Below, piece by piece: positions 17,041 to 25,633 of a stretch of 60,906 nt of DNA. Origin of the DNA: an uncultured Selenomonas sp. (GTDB taxonomy: Bacteria; Bacillota; Negativicutes; Selenomonadales; Selenomonadaceae); assembly GCA_900552565.1 (NCBI GenBank), contig USAK01000008.1, positions 1 through 60,906 on the forward strand, given 5' to 3'. Under the pieces are notes generated by a model that was given only the letters and a program-made list of their open reading frames with translations, was not told the DNA's origin and searched no databases. Made by a program: the position numbers and the translations under genes. Positions within the stretch are counted from its first letter, which is position 1, and every line of letters starts with the position of its first letter.

Positions 17041-17592
17041 TCACTGACCGTTGCGATCCATGCGTGCGCAGTCACCGACCTTCTCCCCCGTGACGAAGTA
17101 CTCATACGTCGGGAATTCGAACAGGACAGGCTTGAACACGTGGTAATCAATCTTGCCTGCTTTGTTGAGGATCGTCTCACTTGCATACGTATTCTCAATG
17201 CGGCAGATGAAGTTGTCGAAGCCATCCAGCTTGTAGTCATCGATGACAGAACACTCAATCGAGACTTTGGCCTTGTCGATGAGCGGTGTCCCCTGCTCTC
17301 CGAGCGTATAGGCAAACGTCCCAGACTTATCGGTCTTGTTCCCGGAAACTACGCCCATATAGTCCGCTTCTTTGAGCCAGCTCTCATCCACGACATTGAC
17401 CGATACGTTCTTCGTCGCCAGGATTCCTCGATTCGTATAATGGCTCTCGACCATCGAAAGCATCAGGTGGCTGTGTGCCATGATACCTGCATGCGCGACG
17501 AGCGTCCAATTCGGCTTGCCATCGACCATGCTGCCGACAACGATGAGCGGTGCCGGATACAGTGCCAAGGCTTTACCAATATTTTTCTTCAT
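17041..17592 (-). CDS. Flavin reductase-like FMN-binding protein
   Basis: This 183-residue split-barrel FMN-binding protein belongs to the flavin reductase (FlaRed/DIM6-NTAB) group. It shows the expected start ALALYPAPLIVVGS, then PNWTLVAHAGI, and the conserved block NVSVNVVDESWLKEADYMG followed by SGNKTDKSG. It has no signal peptide, so it acts in the cytoplasm and may supply reduced flavin or use NAD(P)H. It is first in the operon that continues with the MerR-helix-like, Fe-S flavoprotein, CX2C, DUF4405 and flavodoxin genes, and it lies directly downstream of the LysR-box promoter at 17637-17673. Confidence 0.88.
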   Translation of the reverse strand: MKKNIGKALALYPAPLIVVGSMVDGKPNWTLVAHAGIMAHSHLMLSMVESHYTNRGILATKNVSVNVVDESWLKEADYMGVVSGNKTDKSGTFAYTLGEQGTPLIDKAKVSIECSVIDDYKLDGFDNFICRIENTYASETILNKAGKIDYHVFKPVLFEFPTYEYFVTGEKVGDCARMDRNGQ

Positions 17593-17636
17593 TTCTATTT
17601 TCCTCCCAGTTCTTATCTTCGTCTCCTGATACTCTT

Positions 17637-17673
17637 ATCTTACCTGCTCTACATTGAAATGTGAAATGCTTAT
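17637..17673 (-). promoter_or_regulatory. LysR-box promoter of the region A flavoprotein operon
   Basis: On the minus strand TTCACA (17660-17665) and TAAGAT (17637-17642) are 17 bp apart. The 15-bp box ATAAGCATTTCACAT (17659-17673) covers the -35. The same box and spacing occur at 24780-24816 and 34581-34617. A second, looser half (AAATGCTTGT) occurs near 17706. The LysR gene starts at 17785 on the other strand, as expected for an autoregulated divergent LysR promoter. Confidence 0.7.
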
Positions 17674-17784
17674 ATTTCAGCTTGCGTCATACATTTTTCT
17701 TATTAAATGCTTGTCAAAAAAGTACCTGCTTCCTAAAATAGAAGCAGGTACTTTTATCGCATACGAACGAAAGGGGAATCTTTG

Positions 17785-18699
17785 ATGGAACTGCGCACCT
17801 TATCGTACTTCCTGGCCGTGGCTAGGGAACAGAATATGACCGAGGCCGCCAATGTGCTGCATGTGACGCAGCCGACGCTCTCGCGCCAGATTGCCGATCT
17901 CGAGGATGAACTCGGCAAGAAGCTCTTCACGCGCACGAGCCGCAGCACCGTGCTGACAGAGGACGGCATACACCTGCGCCAGCGGGCCGAAGAAATCCTC
18001 GCGCTCGTCAACCAGACAGAAGACGAGATGAAGAATGACACGATTGATCTTGCGGGCTGTATCCGCATCGGCGCAGGCGAAACGCATGCCATGCACATCC
18101 TCGCCGATCTCTTTGCCGAGCTGCATAGCCGCTACCCCCGCCTGACGGTCGAGCTCTTCACCGGCAATGCCGACACCGTCGAGGAAAAACTCGCGCACGG
18201 ACTTATCGACTTCGCGCTGATGATCGAACCATTCAACGTCGAGCAGTATCACTTCATCCGGCTGCCTGAAACGATGCGCGTCGGCATCGTGACGCGCGAT
18301 GACAGCAAATGGGCGCAGAAGAGCGGCATCACGCCCGATGACCTGAACGCAATGCCGCTGCTCGTCTCCTCGCGCCAGTCGCTCAACCGCTATGACTACC
18401 GTCAATGGTCGGGCGGCAAGGTATCCGCTGAAACGATGAACATCCTCGGCAAGTTCGACCTCATCAGCAACGCCTCGCACTTCATCCGCACGGGCATCGC
18501 GAATGCCCTCGGCATCGACGAGCTGCTGCAGCTCGACACCGGCCACTTAAAGTTCATCCCGCTCGAGCCCGCCCTGACGTTCAGCGCCGTCATCGTCTGG
18601 AAGAAATACCGCCTGCTCTCAAAGTCCAGCAGTGTCTTCCTTGAAGAGCTCCGTAAGCACATCGCTGAAGCGTCAAAAACGAACGGCAATTTGCCATAA
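17785..18699 (+). CDS. LysR-family transcriptional regulator (regulator of the A/B regulon)
   Basis: This 304-residue protein has an N-terminal winged helix-turn-helix (MELRTLSYFLAVAREQNMTEAANVLHVTQPTLSRQIADLEDELG) and a periplasmic-binding-like effector domain (about 90-295) with the usual IRIGAGET start. The ATG at 17785 is preferred over the TTG at 17782 for its spacing from AAAGGGG. It is divergent from the flavin reductase operon and ends 9 nt from the convergent MFS gene. A heavily deleted copy lies at 34689-34898 in the equivalent place of region B, so this intact protein may control both. Confidence 0.93.
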   Translation: MELRTLSYFLAVAREQNMTEAANVLHVTQPTLSRQIADLEDELGKKLFTRTSRSTVLTEDGIHLRQRAEEILALVNQTEDEMKNDTIDLAGCIRIGAGETHAMHILADLFAELHSRYPRLTVELFTGNADTVEEKLAHGLIDFALMIEPFNVEQYHFIRLPETMRVGIVTRDDSKWAQKSGITPDDLNAMPLLVSSRQSLNRYDYRQWSGGKVSAETMNILGKFDLISNASHFIRTGIANALGIDELLQLDTGHLKFIPLEPALTFSAVIVWKKYRLLSKSSSVFLEELRKHIAEASKTNGNLP

Positions 18700-18708
18700 A
18701 ACCACTTG

Positions 18709-19890
18709 TTACGAGCCGATAGGACAATCCGTCGCCTGTTGCTCATCTGCCCGGCAGTGTACGAACTTTGTGAGTAGCAGGGCAGCGGCCGCCAGCAGCA
18801 GGCCACCGCAGACGACGAAAGGCAGTCCGAGGCTGCGGATGAAAAAGCCGCTGATCATGGTTCCCGCCATGCAGCCGAGATTGGCCGCTGTCAGGAACAG
18901 GCCGTTGCTGAAATCCGGCGCATCCGATGCCACGCAGGCCAGCAGGTACTGATTGATGTTCGCATTGATGCCACCGAGGATGCCCCAGGCCACAATCAGT
19001 GCCGCAAGAAAAGGCAGCAACTTCCCACCGCCCACAAAGAGCAGGCAGTAGAGCGCGATGGTACACAGCGGGAAAAGGCGTACGGTCACGCTGGGATACC
19101 TGGCAAGGAGATTGCCGCCCAGATAGCTTCCGCAGATGTTCAAGAGGCCATAGACGAGGAGCAGCGCGGCGATGAGCTCTCCCGGCAGTGCCGCAACCTT
19201 CTGCAAATAATCAGCGAGGTAGTTGTAGACGCCGAAGATGGAGCCATTGAGGCAGATGACCGCCACGATGGCCAGCCAGACCGGCGGGCGCTTCAGAACA
19301 GAAAGCTGTGCGCCGTAGCGCATTGGCTGCGTCACCGGCAAATCCGGCACAAAGGCCATTGTCAGCAGAAACATGAGCCCCGTCACGCCTGCAAAGAAGG
19401 CCATTGCCATCGAAAAGTCAAACGTCGCTGCCAAGACATTGCTGATGGGCACGCCGACGACCATGCCGGCCGCGACGCCCATGTTGATGCGCGCCACAGC
19501 CCGCGGCGCATCCTCTGGAGCCACCGAGGCAGCGGCCACGCTGAAGGCGAGTGCACAGTAGACCGGGTGGAAAAAGGCCGGCACGACGCGCAGCACTAAA
19601 AGGAGCTGGAAGTCGCTCGCAACGACGGCCAGTGCATTGCAGATCGTGAACACGCCCAGCACAAGCAGCATCACGTGCTTGCGATTGAAGCGCGAGAACA
19701 GCAACGGCATCGTCGGCCCTGCGATGGCCACGCCAAGCGCGAACAGACTGACGAGCATCCCCGCCTGTACGATATCCACCTGGTACATCTCCGCCGCCAT
19801 CGGCAGGATGCCGATGATGCCCATCTCCGTATTGAGGATGCTGAACACACCAAATGCCAAGATCAAGAGCAATAGCTGCTGTCGTTTCAT
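18709..19890 (-). CDS. MFS transporter, AraJ/PbuE-like (DHA1 type)
   Basis: This 393-residue transporter has 12 predicted membrane helices. The start TEMGIIGILPMAAEMYQVDIVQAGMLVSLFALGVAIAGP is typical of the 12-TM DHA1 sugar/purine/drug efflux group (AraJ, PbuE, YdhP). The characteristic loop after TM2 is present (SRFNRKHVM). It is third in an operon with the alpha/beta hydrolase and cyclophilin-like genes (gap 40 nt), which suggests export of a product or toxic substrate of the hydrolase. The substrate cannot be read from the sequence. Confidence 0.88.
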   Translation of the reverse strand: MKRQQLLLLILAFGVFSILNTEMGIIGILPMAAEMYQVDIVQAGMLVSLFALGVAIAGPTMPLLFSRFNRKHVMLLVLGVFTICNALAVVASDFQLLLVLRVVPAFFHPVYCALAFSVAAASVAPEDAPRAVARINMGVAAGMVVGVPISNVLAATFDFSMAMAFFAGVTGLMFLLTMAFVPDLPVTQPMRYGAQLSVLKRPPVWLAIVAVICLNGSIFGVYNYLADYLQKVAALPGELIAALLLVYGLLNICGSYLGGNLLARYPSVTVRLFPLCTIALYCLLFVGGGKLLPFLAALIVAWGILGGINANINQYLLACVASDAPDFSNGLFLTAANLGCMAGTMISGFFIRSLGLPFVVCGGLLLAAAALLLTKFVHCRADEQQATDCPIGS

Positions 19891-19930
19891 ATCATCTCAT
19901 CCTTTCCGTCTCCAGACCGCTCTCCCCATC

Positions 19931-20392
19931 TCATGGTTGCAAGGTCAGGAATACATCACCTGCCCCCAGAGCAACGTCCAGATCATTGGCTGCTTCGACG
20001 TGACCCAGACGCGTGTAGCGGTAGGTCGTCTGAAAATCCTGATAGAACACCACGACATACTGGCCGTCAAACAGCATGACATCTCCCTTATGGATCTCGC
20101 GGACATCTTCGTCCGCCGCTGTCAGGCGCTGCGGCAGTTTGTAGTATTTCTCGTTGCCATGGAGTTCTGTAAACGTCTTGGCCAGCGGCAACTGCTGCCG
20201 CAGCTCGGCAGCAGCCTCCGTGTCAGCCCACTTCAGAGCATACGCTTTGCTGCCCACTAGTAGGGATGCCGCTCCTGTCTCGTGCATCTCTGCCTCCTTC
20301 CCGGACAAGGATGTGGCTGCCACTCCGGGGCCACCACATCCCAGCACGAGAAGTGCAATCAGAGCACAACAGAAAAAGAACAATCTGCTCAT
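19931..20392 (-). CDS. Cyclophilin-like fold lipoprotein
   Basis: This 153-residue lipoprotein has the signal FFFCCALIALLVLGC (lipobox LVLGC) followed by a domain of the cyclophilin-like group. The family pattern is visible: AAAELRQQLPLAKTF, then GNEKYYKLPQRL, GDVMLFDGQYVVVFYQDF, and a final LG segment. Members are often next to flavodoxins, oxidoreductases and hydrolases; their molecular function is unclear. The ATG at 20392 follows GGAGG and starts 35 nt after the hydrolase stop. An in-frame ATG 13 codons earlier precedes that ribosome site and is rejected. Confidence 0.78.
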   Translation of the reverse strand: MSRLFFFCCALIALLVLGCGGPGVAATSLSGKEAEMHETGAASLLVGSKAYALKWADTEAAAELRQQLPLAKTFTELHGNEKYYKLPQRLTAADEDVREIHKGDVMLFDGQYVVVFYQDFQTTYRYTRLGHVEAANDLDVALGAGDVFLTLQP

Positions 20393-20427
20393 CAAACATC
20401 TTCCTCCCGGGTACGTCTTTCCAGCAA

Positions 20428-21600
20428 TCATTCACCGAGGTACTCATTGAAAAACGCGACGAGGCGGTCGAAGGGGATCTTATCCATCTGGTCGTAGAGA
20501 TCCGTATGCGTAGCACCCGGAACGACAATCTCCTCCTTCGGACCATCTGCCGCTTCATAGACCGCATCCGAGAAGTACTTAGAATGCGCCTTGTCCCCTG
20601 TGATGAGCAACAGCGGGCGTGGGCTGAGTTCCTTGATGTGCTCCATCAGCGAGAAGTTGAAGAAGCCGTATGGCGTCGTCGAATCCCAGGCCAGCGTGTT
20701 GGAGTTGATGGCGCGCGGATGGTAAGCGCGGCTGACGTAATAATCGTAGAAGCCCTTCACGACATCCGATGCATCCGCCGGCAGCTTGTCGGGGAACATC
20801 GTCTTCGTCGAGATCACCTTGCCATCCTTGTCGACGGCGAGCTCATGCGAGCCGGGAATAGACTTGCCTGTCTTTGCCTCCTCATCGCGCATCTCGGCCA
20901 GGTGGTGCTTGACGATTTCGCGCTGCTCCGGCGTATAGTAATCCCCTTGATAGTGGTTGCGGATGCTGTCCGACATGTCGTACATAGCCGATGTCGCGAC
21001 CGCCTTGATGCGCGTATCATTCGTTGCTGCCGTGATGGCCATGCCCGAGAGACCACAGATGCCAATAGCACCGATCTGCTGCGGGTTGACGAACTTGAGG
21101 TTGCTGACGAAATCGACTGCCGCGCTGTAATCTTCCGTGAAGATCTCCGGCGAGCCCATATTGCGGCGCTTGCCGCTGCTCTCCCCCGTGGTCGATGGAT
21201 CGAAGGCGACGGCAACAAAGCCGTTCTTGGCCATCTCCTGTGCGTAGAGGCCCGAGGACTGCTCCTTGACTGCGCCGAACGGTCCCGTCACGACGACAGC
21301 CTTGTACTGCTTCTTGTCATCAAAATCCTTCGGCAGGTAGAGGTGGCCCGCCACATCGAAGCCGTAGCGATTCTGGAACGTGACCTTCTTGGCCTCAATC
21401 GTCTTGTCCACGGCAAAGACACGCGTGTCGTTGTCCAGATCCTTGATCGTCGCATGCTTCATCTGTGAATCGTGCACGAGCGTTTTCGTCGGCACGGCTG
21501 CATAAGTCGTATGCATCGTCATCCCTCCAAAAGTGAACGTCCCCATCATCACAGCGGCCATCAGCCAAGCGGCTCTTTTCTTGCTCTTGAATGTCTTCAT
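20428..21600 (-). CDS. Exported alpha/beta hydrolase with Cys nucleophile (region A)
   Basis: This 390-residue protein has a Sec signal (about 1-35, ending TTYAAVP). The core is an alpha/beta hydrolase of the dienelactone-hydrolase/YafZ-like type: VVVTGPFGAVKEQSSGLYAQEMAKNGFVAVAFDPSTTGES, then the nucleophile elbow GICGLSG with Cys182 where Ser is usual, and the C-terminal catalytic His in PGATHTDLYDQ. Dienelactone hydrolase also uses Cys, so activity is likely. A paralogue with the same GICG elbow is at 37040-38194. The gene is downstream of the LysR gene 21734-22624 and leads an operon with the cyclophilin-like and MFS genes. Confidence 0.88.
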   Translation of the reverse strand: MKTFKSKKRAAWLMAAVMMGTFTFGGMTMHTTYAAVPTKTLVHDSQMKHATIKDLDNDTRVFAVDKTIEAKKVTFQNRYGFDVAGHLYLPKDFDDKKQYKAVVVTGPFGAVKEQSSGLYAQEMAKNGFVAVAFDPSTTGESSGKRRNMGSPEIFTEDYSAAVDFVSNLKFVNPQQIGAIGICGLSGMAITAATNDTRIKAVATSAMYDMSDSIRNHYQGDYYTPEQREIVKHHLAEMRDEEAKTGKSIPGSHELAVDKDGKVISTKTMFPDKLPADASDVVKGFYDYYVSRAYHPRAINSNTLAWDSTTPYGFFNFSLMEHIKELSPRPLLLITGDKAHSKYFSDAVYEAADGPKEEIVVPGATHTDLYDQMDKIPFDRLVAFFNEYLGE

Positions 21601-21674
21601 GGAAAAACCCCTTTCTTATTGTTGCATCCTTGCAGCTCACCGCTGCATGCCCAGTTGTTTTACTTGATGCATTC

Positions 21675-21709
21675 ATTATAAGAGAAGGGGTATATGATTA
21701 CAAATACTT
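21675..21709 (-). promoter_or_regulatory. Promoter and shared box upstream of hydrolase A
   Basis: On the minus strand TTGTAA (21698-21703) and TATAAT (21675-21680) are 17 bp apart. The 13-bp AAGTATTTGTAAT (21697-21709) covers the -35 and recurs as AAGTATTGGTAAT in front of hydrolase B (38273-38285). It is a likely site for the adjacent LysR. Confidence 0.65.
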
Positions 21710-21733
21710 GGTTTTAATAACCTATAATACATT

Positions 21734-22624
21734 TTAGGCATGATAAGAGAACGCCTCGTCCAGGGCCGCCACGACGAGACGACCGGCGCGGGAGAAGACC
21801 TGGTCTCTGCGCCAGACCACATAATTCGCCGAGCGAATCACGGGGTCCAAGGGACGGAAGACGAGCCCGCGGGACGAACCTACGGCATCCGCCATGCCCT
21901 TGAAGCAAAGCGCACTGCCCATGCCCGCCTCGATGAAGAAGATCGTATTGTAGAGCAAGTTGTAGGTGCCGGCCACCTCGATTTTCTCCGCTGCGCTGCC
22001 GAAGTAATGATCCAGCTCGTGATGCTTCATCGCCTGCTCCGATACAATGAGCGGCTCCTGCAAGAGATCGGCGCGCTGTACGACCTCTTTGACCGCCAGA
22101 GGGTTGTCTGCCCGCATCATGAGACCCCAGGCATCGTCGTGCGGGATGCGGCGGAACACATACGTCCGCGGTGCATCCGCCCGGCAGACGAGCCCGAAGT
22201 CGAGCAATCCCTTCTGCAGAGAATCGTAAATCAGGTCTTCATTGCCGCTGACCAGATGGAACTGGATGTGCGGATAGGAGCGGCGCAGCGGCGCCAGGAC
22301 TTTCGCGACACAGGCCATCGCCTGCGTCTCGCCGGCACCAATGTAGATGTCCCCCGCCACGAGCTCATCCATCTTGGCAAACTGCTCCTTCGTCTTTTCT
22401 GTCAGGCTGAGAATCTCCTGCGCTCTCGCCTTGAATATCAGTCCGGCTTCCGTCAGCTGCGTCTTGCGCTTCCCGCGCACGAGCAGCTGCACGCCCAGTT
22501 CGTCCTCGAGATCCGACAGCTGCCGCGAAAGCGTCGGCTGCGTCAGGTGAAGTTCCTCCGCCGCCTTGGTGATGTTCTCATGCCTGGCTACCGCCATAAA
22601 GTACTGCAGTACGCGTATCTCCAT
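21734..22624 (-). CDS. LysR-family transcriptional regulator (hydrolase-linked)
   Basis: This 296-residue LysR protein has the N-terminal helix-turn-helix MEIRVLQYFMAVARHENITKAAEELHLTQPTLSRQLSDLEDELG and an effector domain from about 90 (IYIGAGETQAMACVAKVL). The C-terminus NYVVWRRDQVFSRAAG matches a fragment that survives upstream of hydrolase B, so region B once had a copy of this regulator too. It is encoded upstream of, and in the same direction as, hydrolase A with a 133-nt gap that holds a separate promoter. It probably controls that promoter. Confidence 0.92.
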   Translation of the reverse strand: MEIRVLQYFMAVARHENITKAAEELHLTQPTLSRQLSDLEDELGVQLLVRGKRKTQLTEAGLIFKARAQEILSLTEKTKEQFAKMDELVAGDIYIGAGETQAMACVAKVLAPLRRSYPHIQFHLVSGNEDLIYDSLQKGLLDFGLVCRADAPRTYVFRRIPHDDAWGLMMRADNPLAVKEVVQRADLLQEPLIVSEQAMKHHELDHYFGSAAEKIEVAGTYNLLYNTIFFIEAGMGSALCFKGMADAVGSSRGLVFRPLDPVIRSANYVVWRRDQVFSRAGRLVVAALDEAFSYHA

Positions 22625-22734
22625 TCTCCCACTCCTCCATCATCTTCTATGATTGGTACACTTCCTCTATTATATATAAAAGAAATGAAATAGACGAGGG
22701 GGTGAACGGAACGTCTCTTCCGTCGCCACCCTAT

Positions 22735-22772
22735 AAAATCAAAAAGGCCCTCTCCGCGAGAGCCTTTTTTTC
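22735..22772 (-). terminator. Terminator after the CMD-cupin/ADH operon
   Basis: Stem of about 9 bp with one bulge (GGCTCTC…GAGAGGGCC on the minus strand), flanked by a T run on each side. It begins right after the ADH stop at 22774. Confidence 0.8.
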
Positions 22773-22773
22773 A

Positions 22774-23943
22774 TCAGAGACTTTCCTTCAAAATTTCAAC
22801 GACTTCCTTACGACTCAGCACCTTGTAGCCGCCCTCGAGTAGGAGTGTAGCATCGGCGATGCCATCGATCATATCTTTTGTCGCGCCGAGCTCGGAGATC
22901 TTCATGGCAAGCCCGAGTTCTTTCATCCAATCTTCCATGGCCTTGAGGCCTTCCTCGGCAATCTCCTCATCAGTCTTGCCTTCCGGGTTGACCTTCCAGA
23001 CTTCAATGGCGAAGCGCTTGAATTTCAGCAGGCCGTACGGCAGGATGTAGCGGTAGTACGGCAGTGAGACAGCTGCAAGCGTCATGCCGTGCGTCGCATT
23101 CGTATAGGCGCCGACGGCCTGGCCGAGCATGTGGACCATCCAGTCCGTGCTTTTCCCCTTGGCAATCAGCGTGTTGAGCGCCCAGGTCGCCGTCCACATC
23201 AGGTTGCTGCGTGCCTCGTAGTCCTGCGGGTTTTTGTTGGCAATGCGGCTGGCATGCAGGACGGAGCGCATCAGGCCCTCGCTGATGTAATCGCTCGTGT
23301 TATCATCCTCACCGGAGAAATACTGCTCGCAGATGTGATTGAAGATATCGTAGATGCCTGCTACCATCTGGCGATGCGGCAACGTCATCGTGTACCGCGG
23401 GTTCAGGATGGCAAAGCGCGGGATGATCTTCTCGTCTGCGAAGACGTGACCTATTTTCTGCTTTGTCTCCTGATTGGTGATGACACAACCTGCATTCATC
23501 TCCGAGCCCGTCCCGACCATCGTCAGCACGCAGCCGACCGGCAGCGTCTCGCAGGACGGCTCCTCAAAGCGCACGAAATATTTCTCCCACGGATCTTCCC
23601 CGCAGTTGACCGAAACGGACACCGCCTTGGCATAGTCGCAGACCGAACCGCCGCCGACGGCCAGGAGCAGATCCGCCTGATGCTTGCGCGCGATCTCGAT
23701 GCCCTCATAGAGCTTCACGAGCGTCGGATTCGGCATGACGCCCGCGATCTCTGCCACATTCTTGCCTTGCGCCTCGAGAATCTTGATGACATCATCGTAG
23801 ATGCCGTTCTTCTTGATGGAACCGCCGCCGTAGATCAGGACGACGTTCTTGCCGTACTTCGGCAGTTCCGTGTTCAAGTAATCGAGCGACTGATCGCCAA
23901 AATAAAGCTTTGCCGGGTTGCAATACGAAAAATTTCCTAACAT
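22774..23943 (-). CDS. Iron-containing alcohol dehydrogenase (YqhD/BDH-like)
   Basis: Group III alcohol dehydrogenases reduce aldehydes with NAD(P)H. The 389-residue protein shows the nucleotide-binding VVLIYGGGSIKKNG near the N-terminus, the LLAVGGGSVCDYAKA dinucleotide loop, and metal ligands in AGIYDIFNHICEQYF (Asp, His) and VHMLGQAVGAYTNATHG (His, His). It resembles YqhD/butanol dehydrogenases, which remove reactive aldehydes. It starts 29 nt after the CMD-cupin stop, so both share the LysR-box promoter at 24780. The ATG at 23943 is chosen over an in-frame TTG 3 codons earlier that lies too close to the ribosome site. Confidence 0.92.
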   Translation of the reverse strand: MLGNFSYCNPAKLYFGDQSLDYLNTELPKYGKNVVLIYGGGSIKKNGIYDDVIKILEAQGKNVAEIAGVMPNPTLVKLYEGIEIARKHQADLLLAVGGGSVCDYAKAVSVSVNCGEDPWEKYFVRFEEPSCETLPVGCVLTMVGTGSEMNAGCVITNQETKQKIGHVFADEKIIPRFAILNPRYTMTLPHRQMVAGIYDIFNHICEQYFSGEDDNTSDYISEGLMRSVLHASRIANKNPQDYEARSNLMWTATWALNTLIAKGKSTDWMVHMLGQAVGAYTNATHGMTLAAVSLPYYRYILPYGLLKFKRFAIEVWKVNPEGKTDEEIAEEGLKAMEDWMKELGLAMKISELGATKDMIDGIADATLLLEGGYKVLSRKEVVEILKESL

Positions 23944-23972
23944 ACGATCCAATCTCCTTCTAAACTATCGTG

Positions 23973-24710
23973 TCAATCCTGCGGATACACCTCATCTGTG
24001 ACAGGCTCGCACCACTCATTGCTCGTCTCCGTTCCCGGGATCTCGAACGCGAGATGCGAGAACCAACTGTGCCGCTTGGCGCCGTGCCAGTGCTTGACGC
24101 CTGCGGGAATCTCGACGATGTCGCCGGGTGCAAGGCTCTGCGGTGCCTTTCCCTCCTCCTGATACCAGCCCTCGCCATCGACGCAGATGAGCACCTGGCC
24201 GCCGCCCTGCTTCGCATGGTGGATGTGCCAGAAATTGCGGCAGCCCGGCTCGAACGTGACGTTGCAGATGACAAGCGGCTCACCCAGCTTCGACAGGACC
24301 TTCAAGTACGACTGGCCCGTGAAGTACTTGGCATAGGCATCGTTTGGCTCGCCGAGGCCGAAGAAGCCGCCGCGTCCCTCTGCATCCGCTGCATCGGCGT
24401 AGACTTCCTTGGCCACGGGGAAGGCTGCCCAGGCGTTCGGCCAGCCAGCGTAGAAGGCCAGATGCGTGAGCAGTGCGGCCATCTCCTCTTTCGTGACGCC
24501 GTGCTGGCGCGCCGTCTGCAGGTGGTAGCGCAGTGCGTCACCAGCAGTGCCCTTGCCGACAAGCGCCGAAACCGTCGCGATGCTGCGAAGCTTCGGCGAA
24601 AGCTCGTTTTCCTTAGACCACACCTCGCCAAAGAGCACATCATCGTTGAGCGCAGCGAACTGCGGTGCAAAATCGCCCAATGCCTTGCGACCTGCTGTCT
24701 GTTTTTCCAT
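23973..24710 (-). CDS. Carboxymuconolactone decarboxylase–cupin fusion
   Basis: This 245-residue two-domain protein is built from a CMD/AhpD-like domain (about 1-105: LGDFAPQFAALNDDVLFGEVWSKENELSPKLRSIATVSAL, then LLTHLAFYAGWPNAWAAF) and a cupin (about 135-235: CNVTFEPGCRNFWHIHHAKQGGGQVLICVDGEGWYQEEG, with the metal His residues in HIHH and a later His in KHWHG). The same two domains are separate genes in region B (33445-33903 exported CMD; 33923-34342 cupin). The role may be thiol-based peroxide or quinone detoxification; the reaction is unknown. ATG 24710 has AAGGA 6 nt upstream. Confidence 0.9.
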   Translation of the reverse strand: MEKQTAGRKALGDFAPQFAALNDDVLFGEVWSKENELSPKLRSIATVSALVGKGTAGDALRYHLQTARQHGVTKEEMAALLTHLAFYAGWPNAWAAFPVAKEVYADAADAEGRGGFFGLGEPNDAYAKYFTGQSYLKVLSKLGEPLVICNVTFEPGCRNFWHIHHAKQGGGQVLICVDGEGWYQEEGKAPQSLAPGDIVEIPAGVKHWHGAKRHSWFSHLAFEIPGTETSNEWCEPVTDEVYPQD

Positions 24711-24779
24711 GATGATTCCTTCTTTCTCGTATATCCAGTGCCGCCAGCCGCGGCACCCTAGATTTCCTTGTTTTCCCTT

Positions 24780-24816
24780 ATCATAGCAAAATAAGCATTC
24801 CATGTGAAATGCTTAT
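24780..24816 (-). promoter_or_regulatory. LysR-box promoter of the CMD-cupin/ADH operon
   Basis: TTCACA (24803-24808) and TATGAT (24780-24785) on the minus strand are 17 bp apart. The box ATAAGCATTTCACAT (24802-24816) is identical to those at 17659 and 34603. Here it also has a mirrored partner ATAAGCATT on the plus strand (24791-24799), giving a dyad AATGCTTAT/ATAAGCATT. Confidence 0.7.
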
Positions 24817-24862
24817 CAAAAATCATCTATCATTCTTAAAATGTATTCCACATAGACCAAAG

Positions 24863-24909
24863 AGAAAGCCCTGACTGTTCCAGTTGAACCAAAACAGACA
24901 GGGCTTTCT
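24863..24909. terminator. Terminator after doxX-like gene
   Basis: 17-bp stem with one mismatch (24863-24879 and 24893-24909). T run follows on the plus strand and A-rich sequence on the other side. It ends 9 nt from the DoxX stop. Confidence 0.8.
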
Positions 24910-24918
24910 TGCGGAGAT

Positions 24919-25377
24919 TCAGAAAAGATTGTGTTCTTCTTCGCCGACTTCATTGCGAAGCAGGTGGTCGAGGCTGTAGCGGCCCGGACCGGCGAAGACG
25001 ACGCCGAGGTAAAAGACACCTTCCTCAAAGGGGCGCGAGACCTGCAGGAGCGGTGCGCCGGAAGCAAGCTCGATGGAAGTTGCCATCATGAGGTTGCCAA
25101 CGAGGAAGAGGGCCATCGGGCGGTAGAACAGGCCGAGCAGGATGAAGAGCCCGCCGAACGTCTCCGCCAGGCCGGAAAGCAGTCCAAAGAACGTCGGGAA
25201 GATATGGAGGCCGAGTGCGCCCATCATCGAACCGAGTGCTGTCCACCCCTCAGGGCCGCTCAAGAGCTTCGGCACGCCATGCCAGATGAAGGCAATGCCG
25301 ATCAAGATGCGGAAGACGAGCAAGCCGATGTCCTTCTTCGACGCGATGATGCTGTTGATGTACTGCAATGATTTCAT
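24919..25377 (-). CDS. DoxX-family membrane protein
   Basis: This 152-residue protein has four membrane helices and the DoxX pattern GLLVFRILIGIAFIWHGVPKL, then FGLLSGLAETFGGLFILLGLFYRPMA. DoxX proteins are linked to thiol/redox stress and thiosulfate oxidation in other bacteria; activity here is unknown. It stands alone with its own terminator. A partial copy of the LysR box (TGAAATGCTT) occurs about 110 bp upstream at 25488-25497, but without a matching -10. Confidence 0.88.
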   Translation of the reverse strand: MKSLQYINSIIASKKDIGLLVFRILIGIAFIWHGVPKLLSGPEGWTALGSMMGALGLHIFPTFFGLLSGLAETFGGLFILLGLFYRPMALFLVGNLMMATSIELASGAPLLQVSRPFEEGVFYLGVVFAGPGRYSLDHLLRNEVGEEEHNLF

Positions 25378-25511
25378 GGTGATCTCTCCTTGTTTCTATC
25401 ACAATATCTAACGGATATTCATTATTTACTTATATGATATATTAAGTATGTGATAGGCACAAGAGCGATTTTTTCATTTACCAGGTATGAAATGCTTGCG
25501 TATTGTTGCAA

Positions 25512-25547
25512 CACAAAGAAAAACAGCCCGGCGATACATCGCCAGGC
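25512..25547 (-). terminator. Terminator after the LppM-like gene
   Basis: On the minus strand AGCC.GGCGAT / ATCGCC.GGCT (25525-25547), followed by GTTTTTCTTTG. A second, 12-bp GC-rich hairpin at about 25570-25605 lies closer to the gene but lacks a T run. Confidence 0.7.
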
Positions 25548-25633
25548 TTATGAAAAGAAGAACATGCCCCGCCTGCTCGTATCATAGGGATGGAGCAGGC
25601 GGGGCTCTCTGTCAAGAAGGCAGCAGCTTGCTT

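Noticed and set aside
25488..25497. LysR-box copy upstream of the DoxX gene
   Set aside because: Only 10 of 15 bases match, no -10 at 17 bp, and it is about 110 bp upstream; kept out of the regulon list.
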